Source: Alphaproteobacteria bacterium
GTDB taxonomy: Bacteria > Pseudomonadota > Alphaproteobacteria > Caulobacterales > Caulobacteraceae
Direction: 5' to 3'
Assembly: GCA_028869395.1 (NCBI GenBank)
Contig: JAGWSE010000413.1
Span: 1-10,847, forward strand
Length of the DNA stretch: 10,847 nucleotides
Within the stretch, counting starts at the first letter, position 1. Each line of letters starts with the position of its first letter. The position numbers and the translations under genes were made by a program. Shown here piece after piece: positions 1-5,522 of the stretch. The notes beneath the pieces were generated by a model. The model was not told the origin of the DNA. It did not search any database and was given only the letters and a program-made list of their open reading frames with translations.

Positions 1-1
1 C

Positions 2-484
2 ATCACGCACCAGGACAGTCTGGGCAACCAGGGCCGGACCGAGGCGGGCGATGTGCAGGTGATGAGCGCGGGCTCCGGCATCCGCCACGCCGAGTACAAT
101 CTCGAACCCGGCGCGACGCGCATCTTCCAGATCTGGATCGAGCCGACCCGGCGCGGGGGCGAACCCACATGGGGCGCCAAGCCCTTCCCCAGGGACGATC
201 GCGCGGGTCGCTTCGTGACCCTCGCCTCGGGCCTGCCGGGCGACGCCGACGCCCTGCCCATCCGCACCGACGGCCGGGTGCTCGGCGCCACCCTGAAGGC
301 CGGCGAGAGCGCCGAATATACGCTCACGCCCGACCGCCACGCCTATGTGGTTCCCGCCCTGGGGGCCATCGAGGTCAATGGCGTGCGCCTCGACGCCCGC
401 GACGGGGCCGCCATCACCGGCGAGACCGCCCTCACCGTGAGGGCCCTGGAAGACGCCGAAGTGGTCCTGGTCGACGCCGCCTGA
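2..484 (+). CDS. Pirin family protein, 5' end cut off by window
   Basis: The open frame runs in from the left edge, so the start lies outside the window and about 160 C-terminal residues are visible. The first residues include ITHQDSLGN, then GDVQVMSAGSGIRHAEYN, the core of the pirin N-terminal cupin. The HAE triplet (bases 86-94) supplies the third His and the Glu of the metal site; the first two His normally sit in an HPH motif just upstream and are not visible. The rest fits the pirin C-terminal barrel. Some bacterial pirins are Fe(II) cupins with quercetin 2,3-dioxygenase activity, while others are regulatory or redox-responsive, so the substrate cannot be assigned. The GTG at 53 is internal to the conserved motif and is not the start. 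The gene ends 50 bp from the converging cupin gene, with a strong hairpin between them. Confidence 0.93.
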   Translation: MTHQDSLGNQGRTEAGDVQVMSAGSGIRHAEYNLEPGATRIFQIWIEPTRRGGEPTWGAKPFPRDDRAGRFVTLASGLPGDADALPIRTDGRVLGATLKAGESAEYTLTPDRHAYVVPALGAIEVNGVRLDARDGAAITGETALTVRALEDAEVVLVDAA

Positions 485-493
485 TCCGCCGAC

Positions 494-528
494 GCGCCTC
501 CCCGTCCCGCAGAGGACGCGGGAGGCGC
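494..528. terminator. Bidirectional hairpin terminator between pirin and cupin genes
   Basis: The arms GCGCCTCCC (494-502) and GGGAGGCGC (520-528) are exact reverse complements. The inner CGTCC (503-507) pairs with GGACG (514-518), leaving one bulged C at 519 and a 6-nt loop at 508-513. The result is a 14-bp GC-rich stem between two converging genes. No clear T-tract follows on either strand, which is common in high-GC genomes, so the terminator role is inferred from stability and position. Confidence 0.7.
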
Positions 529-533
529 TGGGC

Positions 534-1010
534 TCAGTCCCTGTGGATCGGGTCCACCCATTTCACCGCTTCCGGCTTCTCCACCGGTTCGATGTCGAGG
601 TTCACGACCACCGCCTCGTTGTCGGAGCGCACCAGCACGCACGACAGCGTCTCGTCCGAGGAGGCGTTGATCTCCTGGTGCGGCACATAGGGCGGGACGT
701 AGATGAAGTCGCCGGGCCCGGCTTCCGCGACGAACTCCAGCGCCTGGCCCCAGCGCATGCGCGCCCGCCCGCTCACCACATAGATCACGCTCTCCAGCGG
801 CCCGTGATGATGCGCGCCGGTCTTGGCGCCGGCATGGATGTGCACCGTGCCCGCCCACAGCTTCTGCGCGCCGGCGCGCGCCAGGTCGACGGCGGCCGCG
901 CGATGCATCCCGGGGGTCTGTGGCGTGTTGTCGTCCAGTTGCCCGGCGGGGATCACCTTGACGCCGGAATGCTTCCAGCCGTCCGGCGGCGGCTCAGAGG
1001 TGTCGCTCAT
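534..1010 (-). CDS. Cupin domain-containing protein (single-domain metal-binding cupin)
   Basis: This 158-aa protein has both classical cupin motifs. Motif 1 lies at residues 61-81, with H67, H69 and E73 (AHHHGPLES). Motif 2 lies at residues 100-115, with P106, H111 and N115 (GDFIYVPPYVPHQEIN). The three His and one Glu of a mononuclear metal site are therefore all present, so an enzymatic or metal-binding small-molecule role is plausible. There is no signal peptide, so it is likely cytoplasmic. The N-terminal 50 residues (MSDTSEPPPDGWKHSGVKVI...) resemble uncharacterised single-domain cupins, and I cannot name a substrate. The ATG start at 1010 has only a weak G-rich SD. The gene converges with pirin, another cupin-fold protein, and follows the DUF2188-like gene by 42 bp on the same strand. 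Confidence 0.9.
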   Translation of the reverse strand: MSDTSEPPPDGWKHSGVKVIPAGQLDDNTPQTPGMHRAAAVDLARAGAQKLWAGTVHIHAGAKTGAHHHGPLESVIYVVSGRARMRWGQALEFVAEAGPGDFIYVPPYVPHQEINASSDETLSCVLVRSDNEAVVVNLDIEPVEKPEAVKWVDPIHRD

Positions 1011-1052
1011 GCCCCAAGCTGACGCCGGGGCGCGGCGATTTGCAATGCGCGG

Positions 1053-1265
1053 CTAGTGCAGCGCCGGGGGCTCGACGACTTCCTCGTCCCAGTCGCCGCC
1101 CGGGTCCTGGATCAGGACGTAGCGCGGCTCCTGGTCGACGACGGCCTCCTCGCCGGCCGCCTTCAGCGCTTCCGCGCGGCTGCCGTAGGCGCCGAGCTCG
1201 GCGTCGTCTTCGTCGTCCACCAGCATCCACTGGCCCCGACGGGCCACGACGGTCAGGTCGCTCAT
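1053..1265 (-). CDS. Small DUF2188-like protein
   Basis: This 70-aa acidic protein starts MSDLTVVARRGQWMLVDDED, followed by a helix (SRAEALKAAGEEAV) and a final strand pair (YVLIQDPGGDWDEEVVE). The layout of a beta hairpin with a GQW motif, one helix and a closing hairpin containing a GDW turn is typical of DUF2188-type domains of about 60 aa. I place it there by pattern, not by a search. The ATG at 1265 is preferred over an in-frame upstream start at 1322, because GGGGACGAG lies just before it and homology-like sequence begins there. There is no signal peptide or membrane segment. It sits between the cupin and DUF3297 genes on the same strand. Function is unknown. Confidence 0.78.
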   Translation of the reverse strand: MSDLTVVARRGQWMLVDDEDDAELGAYGSRAEALKAAGEEAVVDQEPRYVLIQDPGGDWDEEVVEPPALH

Positions 1266-1382
1266 GTTCTCGTCCCCAGCCAGGCCGACCCGCGTTCGGC
1301 CAGACGGGCGAAGTTCTGTCACCGAACCGCCTCAGGCGCGCCCTGCCGCCGCGTCGCACCCGCTGCGGCGCATTCGCGCAGA

Positions 1383-1622
1383 TCAGACGTCCTTGAAGTA
1401 GGGCTCGACCGGCCCCTGCAGCTTCAGGGTAAGCGGCTGACCGCGGCGGTCCTTGGCGGCGCCGGCCACCACGCGGATCCAGCCCTCGGAGACGCAGTAC
1501 TCGTCGACGTTGGTCTTCTCCTGGCCCTTGAAGCGCACGCCCACGCCGCGGGCCAGCGCCTCTGCGTCGTGATAGGGGCTCGTCGGGTCGACGGAGAGGC
1601 GGTCGGGGGGCGCGTCGGTCAT
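1383..1622 (-). CDS. DUF3297 family protein
   Basis: This 79-aa protein shows the features I associate with DUF3297 throughout: the N-terminal PPDRLSVDPTSPYHD, then GVGVRFKG, then EKTNVDEYCVSEGWIRVVAG, and a C-terminal end in PLTLKLQGPVEPYF. The length is normal for the family, which is common in alpha- and gammaproteobacteria and has no established function. The ATG at 1622 gives the expected MTD-P-P-DRLS beginning. The protein is soluble, without a signal peptide. The 71-aa helical gene lies 39 bp upstream on the same strand, so the two may be co-transcribed. Confidence 0.92.
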   Translation of the reverse strand: MTDAPPDRLSVDPTSPYHDAEALARGVGVRFKGQEKTNVDEYCVSEGWIRVVAGAAKDRRGQPLTLKLQGPVEPYFKDV

Positions 1623-1661
1623 GCCAGCGGCCTAGCCTCGGCGGCCGTCCGTTTCAAGCGC

Positions 1662-1877
1662 TCAGGCGCGGCCTTGCCCTGCCGGCCCGGCGCCCTCGGA
1701 CTCGCCGCCACGGGCCAGCTCGGGGTGGCGGCGGACCAGCGCGGCGCGATCTTCCGCGAGCTTTTCCCAGTGATCGGCCATGCGCAGCATCAGCTCGCGC
1801 TGCTGGTCCGACCCCATCTGGGCGGCCAGTTCGCGGCATTCCTTGGCATGCGCGCGGTATTCGGACGCCTTTTTCAC
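1662..1877 (-). CDS. Small helical protein (EYRAHAKECRELA / DHWEKLAE type)
   Basis: The protein has 71 aa, begins MKKASEYRAHAKECRELAAQ and continues with a second amphipathic helix (RELMLRMADHWEKLAEDR), then an Ala/Gly-rich tail. This is a familiar, numerous alphaproteobacterial hypothetical family of unknown function, a predicted helical hairpin without catalytic motifs. The GTG at 1877 is chosen because GAGGGGG stands just upstream and the conserved sequence begins at this codon; an ATG at 1958 would add 27 residues of unrelated sequence. A perfect inverted repeat (1924-1953) lies about 47 bp upstream and may control it. It aligns without gaps to the 59-aa product at 8869-9048, with 18 of 38 positions identical by hand count. 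Confidence 0.87.
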   Translation of the reverse strand: MKKASEYRAHAKECRELAAQMGSDQQRELMLRMADHWEKLAEDRAALVRRHPELARGGESEGAGPAGQGRA

Positions 1878-1923
1878 CGCCCCCTCGCAGGCTCGGCGCG
1901 GCAAAGCTTGGCCACGCAGGTCA

Positions 1924-1953
1924 CGGAACGCATCTGGCCCATGATGCGTTCCG
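1924..1953. promoter_or_regulatory. Perfect 10+10 bp inverted repeat, candidate operator or leader hairpin
   Basis: CGGAACGCAT (1924-1933) and ATGCGTTCCG (1944-1953) are exact reverse complements around a 10-nt spacer. The half-site centres are 20 bp apart, about two helical turns, as expected for a dimeric DNA-binding protein. It lies in the divergent region between the 71-aa protein gene (start 1877) and the small membrane peptide gene (start 2126). It could also fold as an RNA stem in the leader of the minus-strand gene. No matching regulator family is claimed. Confidence 0.5.
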
Positions 1954-1968
1954 CGCAATTCGCCTCCC

Positions 1969-1987
1969 CGCGAGGAGACCCCTCGCG
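1969..1987. repeat. 7-bp hairpin next to the long palindrome
   Basis: CGCGAGG (1969-1975) and CCTCGCG (1981-1987) pair exactly around the loop AGACC. It is 15 bp from the longer inverted repeat in the same divergent intergenic region. It may be a structured leader element or chance in GC-rich DNA. Confidence 0.35.
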
Positions 1988-2125
1988 CGCCGAGATGGGA
2001 GCCGACATGGGAAACGCCCGTTCATCGTGAGCATCGCTTAACCGCACCTGTTCGCGGAGGGTGAACGGATCACCACCATGATGCCCGCCCGAGGGACGGC
2101 TCCTGCTCGCTATGGGAGACCCGTT

Positions 2126-2254
2126 TTGGACGGCTACTCGACATTTCTGGGCCCCGCGTGGGACTTCGCCTCGGCGCATCCGTTCGTGAGCGCCTGGCTG
2201 GCCCTCGCGACGGCCTGGCTGGTCTACACCCTGTCCGGCCACGACCACGCCTGA
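2126..2254 (+). CDS. Small single-pass membrane peptide, TTG start
   Basis: A TTG at 2126, six bases after GGGAGA (2114-2119), opens a 42-aa frame starting MDGYSTFLGPAWDFASAHPF and ending in GHDHA. Residues of about 20-36 (FVSAWLALATAWLVYTL) form one hydrophobic segment long enough to span the membrane. ATG codons at 2078 and 2081 open the same frame and would give a 57-58 aa form, but their nearest SD (GGAGG at 2056-2060) is about 17 bases away, so the TTG is preferred. I know no family for it. It is followed 74 bp later by the 95-aa helical gene on the same strand. The membrane segment and the SD are the only support. Confidence 0.45.
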   Translation: MDGYSTFLGPAWDFASAHPFVSAWLALATAWLVYTLSGHDHA

Positions 2255-2328
2255 GGCGGGCGCGGGGCCGGCGGATCAAATCCGGCGTGTGGGCGAACCC
2301 GGCCCGCGCGGCGCCGTTTTCTCTGGGC

Positions 2329-2616
2329 ATGAACCCTGAGGACCGTGATCGCCGCTACGACGAGGTTCGCCGCCTGCTGGCGGAGGCCGACCGCGCCTTC
2401 ACCCTGGCCTCGGCGGTGGACGACGAGCACGAACGCCTGCGCCTGATCGACGAGGCGGAGAAGTGGCTGGTGCGCGCCGAGCGACGCCTGTCGCGCCTCA
2501 CCGACCGCCCCGCGGCGCTTTCGCATCCCCAGCGCCTGGAGACCGAATCCCGCTCGTTCCGCGACGTCCGCCCCGCATACCGCAGCCTGATCTGGCGGCG
2601 CACGCCCAGGGCCTGA
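2329..2616 (+). CDS. Hypothetical helical protein of 95 aa
   Basis: The product begins MNPEDRDRRYDEVRRLLAEA and is a charged, helix-rich small protein: helix 1 about residues 8-28, helix 2 about 32-58 (HERLRLIDEAEKWLVRAERRL), then a basic, less ordered tail ending RRTPRA. There is no signal peptide and no membrane segment. The pattern of a first helix, an acidic turn with a D-x-x-x-E-R, then L-I-x-x-A-E-x-W-x-x-x-A resembles the EYRAHAKECRELA family at 1662 and 8869, but similarity is too weak to claim homology from sight. The ATG at 2329 has a poor SD. The TauE gene begins 52 bp downstream, so an operon with the transporters is possible. Function is unknown. Confidence 0.72.
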   Translation: MNPEDRDRRYDEVRRLLAEADRAFTLASAVDDEHERLRLIDEAEKWLVRAERRLSRLTDRPAALSHPQRLETESRSFRDVRPAYRSLIWRRTPRA

Positions 2617-2668
2617 GCCGCCGCCCTCGGCTCTGGCCAGCGGGCCGGCGGGCCGCTACGGGGAAGGC

Positions 2669-3412
2669 GTGATCCTCGTCATCCTCTTCGTCGCCGCCGT
2701 CTGGGCGGGCGTCCAGAACGCGCTGGCCGGGGGCGGCTCGTTCGTGACGCTGCCGGCCCTGATCCTTTCGGGCCTGGACGCGCGGGCGGCGAACATCGCC
2801 TCCACCATCGCGCTCTTCCCCGGCCAGGTGACGACCGGCTGGGTGAATCGCAAGATGGTCTCCGGCGCCGCGGGCCTCTCCTTCAAGGCGCTGGTGATCA
2901 TCAGCCTGATCGGCGGCGCACTGGGCGGAGCGCTGCTGCTGCTCACCCCGTCCAGCTTCTTCGCGCGGCTGGTGCCGTGGCTCGTTCTCTTCGCCACCGC
3001 CCTCTTCGCCTACGGCAGCTTCGTCAAGAAGCCGGGCGAGGCCGGCGCCCGCCTGGGGCGCACCGGCGCGGGCGTGGCCCAGTTCCTGATCGCGGTCTAC
3101 GGCGGCTACTTCGGCGGCGGGATCGGCTTCCTGATGCTCGCGGCCCTGACCGCCACCGGGCTCGCCGTGCGCATCGCGGGCTCGACCAAGAACGTGCTGG
3201 CCGCCGTGATGAACGCCGCGGCGGTCGCCATCTTCCTCTTCACCCCGCACATCCCCTGGATTCGCGTCGGCGTGGTCTGCGTGGGCGCGGTCGGGGGCGG
3301 CTACCTGGGCGCGCTCGCCCTCAAGCGGGTGGACGAGCGGATCATCCGCGGCTTCGTGGTGGTGCTGGGGATCGCGCTCACCATCGGCCTCTTCCTTCGG
3401 CAGGCCAAATGA
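2669..3412 (+). CDS. Sulfite exporter TauE/SafE family permease
   Basis: This 247-aa protein is highly hydrophobic, with about seven to eight predicted membrane helices. It shows the duplicated signature of the TauE/SafE (former DUF81) family: GGGSFVTLPAL at residues 21-31 and GGYFGGGIGFLMLAAL at 145-160, each at the start of one half. Family members export sulfite, sulfoacetate or other small anions across the inner membrane, but most are uncharacterised and the substrate here is unknown. The start is GTG at 2669 behind GGGGAAGG, with the first membrane segment beginning at once. Its stop overlaps the corA start as ATGA, which indicates translational coupling with the cation transporter. Length is normal for the family. 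Confidence 0.92.
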   Translation: MILVILFVAAVWAGVQNALAGGGSFVTLPALILSGLDARAANIASTIALFPGQVTTGWVNRKMVSGAAGLSFKALVIISLIGGALGGALLLLTPSSFFARLVPWLVLFATALFAYGSFVKKPGEAGARLGRTGAGVAQFLIAVYGGYFGGGIGFLMLAALTATGLAVRIAGSTKNVLAAVMNAAAVAIFLFTPHIPWIRVGVVCVGAVGGGYLGALALKRVDERIIRGFVVVLGIALTIGLFLRQAK

Positions 3413-4374
3413 GCGTCGTGGCGGCCTACGTCTATCGCGAGGGCCGCCGCGTCCGCGAGGCCGAGTTCACCGACGAGGGCCTGGCGCTGGCGCCGGGCGA
3501 GTTCGTCTGGATCGGCCTCGTGGAGCCGGGGGCGGACGAGTTCCGGCTGCTGCAGCGCCACTTCCACCTGCACCCGCTGGCGGTGGAGGATGCGCTTTCC
3601 GCCCATCAGCTGCCGAAGGTCGAGATCTACGGCCACGAACTCTTCGTCGTTGCCCGCACCGCCGAGCTCGTGGAAGACCGCATCAGCTACGGCGAGACCC
3701 ACGTCTTCCTGGGCCGCCACTACATCGTCACCGTCCGCCACGGCTCCGCCCGCGCCCACACCTCCCTGCGCGCGCACATGGAGGCCGCTCCCGCCCTGCT
3801 CAGCCACGGCCCCGACTACGTCCTGCACGCGGTGCTCGACTTCATCGTCGACGGCTACCTGCCGATCGTCGAGGAGGTCGAGGAGGAGGTCCTGGAGATG
3901 GAGCGCTCAACCCTCGACGCCTTCCTCTCCCGCGCCGACATCCGCCGCCTGTTCATGCAGCGCCGCCAGCTCCTGCGTTTCCGGCGCATCCTCGGCCCCA
4001 TGGAAGAGATGGCCAGCAAGCTCGAGCACCTCGAGACCCCCTGCATCGACGCCGAGGTCCGCCCCTATTTCCGCGACGTGGCCGACCACGTCCGCCGCGT
4101 CGCCAACCGCCTGGAGGGCCTGGGCGACGTGCTGGCCTCGGTGTTCGAGGTCTCCAACCTGCTGGAACAGCAGCGGCAGGGCGTCATCACCCGCAAGCTC
4201 GCCGCCTGGGCCGCGATCCTGGCGGTGCCCACCGCCATCGCCGGCGTCTACGGCATGAACTTCGAGCACATGCCGGAGCTGAAGTGGGCCTTCGGCTATC
4301 CGATGGCCGTGGCGGTCATGGCCGCCATCTGCCTGACCCTCTACTGGCGCTTCAAGAAATCGGGCTGGCTCTAG
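3409..4374 (+). CDS. corA: CorA family divalent cation (Mg2+/Co2+) transporter
   Basis: The product has 321 aa. A long cytoplasmic alpha/beta and coiled-coil region covers about residues 1-255 and includes the stalk-helix sequence EEVEEEVLEMERSTLDAFL. Two C-terminal membrane helices follow (about 262-281 and 297-315). The diagnostic pore-mouth motif YGMNF is present, with G-M-N at residues 282-284 (bases 4252-4260), followed by EHMPEL in the periplasmic loop. The C-terminus is short and basic (RFKKSGWL), as in CorA. Family members form pentameric inner-membrane channels for Mg2+ and also pass Co2+ or Ni2+; the related ZntB branch exports Zn2+, and sequence by eye does not separate these firmly. 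The gene is translationally coupled to the TauE gene by ATGA and ends before a strong hairpin. Confidence 0.95.
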   Translation: MSVVAAYVYREGRRVREAEFTDEGLALAPGEFVWIGLVEPGADEFRLLQRHFHLHPLAVEDALSAHQLPKVEIYGHELFVVARTAELVEDRISYGETHVFLGRHYIVTVRHGSARAHTSLRAHMEAAPALLSHGPDYVLHAVLDFIVDGYLPIVEEVEEEVLEMERSTLDAFLSRADIRRLFMQRRQLLRFRRILGPMEEMASKLEHLETPCIDAEVRPYFRDVADHVRRVANRLEGLGDVLASVFEVSNLLEQQRQGVITRKLAAWAAILAVPTAIAGVYGMNFEHMPELKWAFGYPMAVAVMAAICLTLYWRFKKSGWL

Positions 4375-4413
4375 GCGTCGCAGCCGCGTCCCACCGAGCG
4401 CCCAAGATGCAGC

Positions 4414-4442
4414 GGGCCCGCGGGCGATCTGCCCGCGGGCCC
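4414..4442. terminator. Perfect 12-bp stem, terminator between corA and UrcA gene
   Basis: GGGCCCGCGGGC (4414-4425) and GCCCGCGGGCCC (4431-4442) are exact reverse complements around a 5-nt loop (GATCT). The stem stands 40 bp after corA and 28 bp after the stop of the converging UrcA gene. Only two T residues follow on the plus strand, so it is an all-GC terminator-like stem serving either or both genes. Confidence 0.72.
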
Positions 4443-4469
4443 TTGCCGCGCACCGCATGGGGGAGAGGG

Positions 4470-4793
4470 TCAGCGGGCGGCGAGCGTGGTCGTCCTGGCG
4501 CCTTGCGTCTGCATGGCCTGGGCGAGCTTGTCGTTGGCTTCATGGCGCACCGCGCTCATGCAGGCGTCCTTCGCCCCGAGCCGGGCCTCGTCGCCGCAGA
4601 AGGTGCGGGCCACCGAGTGGACGCGCTGGGCGAACACCTTCTGGCCTTGCGGCGAGGCCAGGTCGAGGTCGCCGATCTTCACATAGGCCGGTTGCGGCTG
4701 GGCGTGGGCGACGGAGACCATGCCGGCGGCGACGGGGATGGAGGCCAGGACCAGGTAGCCGGCGGTGACGAGCTGGGTGGTGAAATTCGACAT
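4470..4793 (-). CDS. UrcA family secreted protein
   Basis: This 107-aa protein has an N-terminal signal peptide (hydrophobic core GYLVLASIPVAAG, predicted cleavage after AHA31). It continues with VKIGDLDLASPQGQKVFAQR and a helical region bearing Cys66 (TFCGDE) and Cys78 (KDACMSA), the paired cysteines typical of UrcA, which probably form a disulfide in the periplasm. UrcA was named in Caulobacter for uranium-responsive expression; the molecular function is not established. The ATG at 4793 has a good SD (GAGGG, eight bases upstream). The AT-rich region just upstream is the likely promoter. The gene stands alone, converging on corA. A second family member begins at 10639. Confidence 0.93.
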   Translation of the reverse strand: MSNFTTQLVTAGYLVLASIPVAAGMVSVAHAQPQPAYVKIGDLDLASPQGQKVFAQRVHSVARTFCGDEARLGAKDACMSAVRHEANDKLAQAMQTQGARTTTLAAR

Positions 4794-4879
4794 CTTCGTT
4801 CCCTCGTGGATGGCGTTTGCGAAACTCTGTGGCGGAACCGACCGCCGATGGGAACGATGTACTTGCGGCCTTTCTCGAA

Positions 4880-4955
4880 GTCTTCTTAAACGTCAGTAAT
4901 GACCTATAATTCACAATATTACACTCAGTTAATACATGAACTTCGATTAATCCGT
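4880..4955 (-). promoter_or_regulatory. AT-rich promoter/operator region of the UrcA gene
   Basis: This is the only AT-rich stretch of the window and lies about 90-160 bp upstream of the UrcA start. Read on the minus strand it holds GTGTAATATT directly followed by GTGAATTATA (plus-strand 4905-4924), an imperfect 10-bp direct repeat with 7 of 10 matches. It also contains the inverted repeat GTCA-GTAA-TGAC (4892-4903). Direct repeats of 10-11 bp period are typical targets of OmpR-family response regulators, and Caulobacter urcA is known to be metal-induced. That such a regulator acts here is inference. Exact -35 and -10 boxes are not claimed. Confidence 0.45.
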
Positions 4956-4986
4956 CATCCGCTCATCCCCCGCGAGGGCGGGGACG
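4955..4986. repeat. REP-like intergenic hairpin
   Basis: The sequence TCATCCGCTCATCCCCCGCG followed by AGGGCGGGGACG resembles the widespread alphaproteobacterial REP type that reads roughly TCATCCCCGCGAAGGCGGGGAC. CCCCGC (4968-4973) pairs with GCGGGG (4978-4983) around GAGG. It borders the AT-rich promoter region. A copy-number search in the genome would decide whether it is a true dispersed repeat. Confidence 0.4.
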
Positions 4987-5184
4987 CGCGGCGGAGTGCG
5001 CGATGGAGGGGGGGGAAACCTGCCGGTTGAGGGCGGCCGCCGCTGCGGGCGGGTCAGGCTGCGGATCAGCGCCGCGCCGGAACTGATATGGCCTGCGGCG
5101 CACAGCTGCGCCGAGGCCCCAGGCTGGGACCTCGACCGTCGTCTGCTCGATGAACGCCGCGCCCGGGCGGGCGCGAGCTGAGCC
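4987..5184. other. Intergenic stretch without recognisable gene
   Basis: About 200 bp, GC-rich, with an 8-G run at 5008-5015. Open frames cross it on both strands, but their products are low-complexity Arg/Pro/Ala or frameless and no SD precedes them. Nothing functional is recognised apart from the REP-like hairpin at its left edge. Confidence 0.5.
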
Positions 5185-5385
5185 TCAGTGGCTCGCCAGC
5201 CACTTGGTGACGTAGGCGTGCGCCTGGCGCGCCAGGGTCGGCGGGCCCGAGAAATAGAATTCCGAGCCGAACAGCCGCTTCTTCTCGCGCCAGGACAACT
5301 CGCCCATGTCCTCGGACTGCAGAAGCGCGCGCAGCTTGGCGCGCTTGTCCTTGGACACGAACGCCACATAGGTCGCTTCGGGCAC
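5185..5385 (-). CDS. Small hypothetical protein of 66 aa
   Basis: The GTG at 5385 follows GGGGGG by a few bases and opens MPEATYVAFVSKDKRAKLRA, continuing with ELSWREKKRLFGSEFYFSGP and ending in AYVTKWLASH. The product is basic, with two or three helices, one aromatic-rich turn (GSEFYFSG) and no signal peptide or membrane segment. A TTG at 5397 would add four residues. The amino-acid composition is balanced and unlike the Arg/Pro-rich antisense frames, which supports a real gene. I do not recognise a characterised family. It is divergent from the MBL hydrolase gene, with 137 bp between the starts. Confidence 0.72.
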   Translation of the reverse strand: MPEATYVAFVSKDKRAKLRALLQSEDMGELSWREKKRLFGSEFYFSGPPTLARQAHAYVTKWLASH

Positions 5386-5522
5386 GTCGCCCCCCAATTC
5401 TCGTCTAGATGCGGGCCGCCCCCCGGCCGTCTACAAAGCCAGAGCATAACGGCGTCGGGCAAGTGGCGGGATGCCGCATCCGCGCCTAAGCTGTGGGCGA
5501 TTTCCAGACGGCGGGGGACGGC

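Noticed and set aside
53..61. GTG at 53 as the start of the pirin gene
   Set aside because: The conserved pirin sequence continues upstream to the window edge (ITHQDSLGNQGR), so the codon is internal.
4929..4950. Two TTAA sequences suggesting a CtrA site
   Set aside because: The spacing between them is 14 bases instead of the seven expected for a CtrA full site.
4996..5181. A possible 61-aa plus-strand protein starting with GTG
   Set aside because: It has no SD, begins with a Gly run produced by the 8-G tract, and shows no recognisable pattern.
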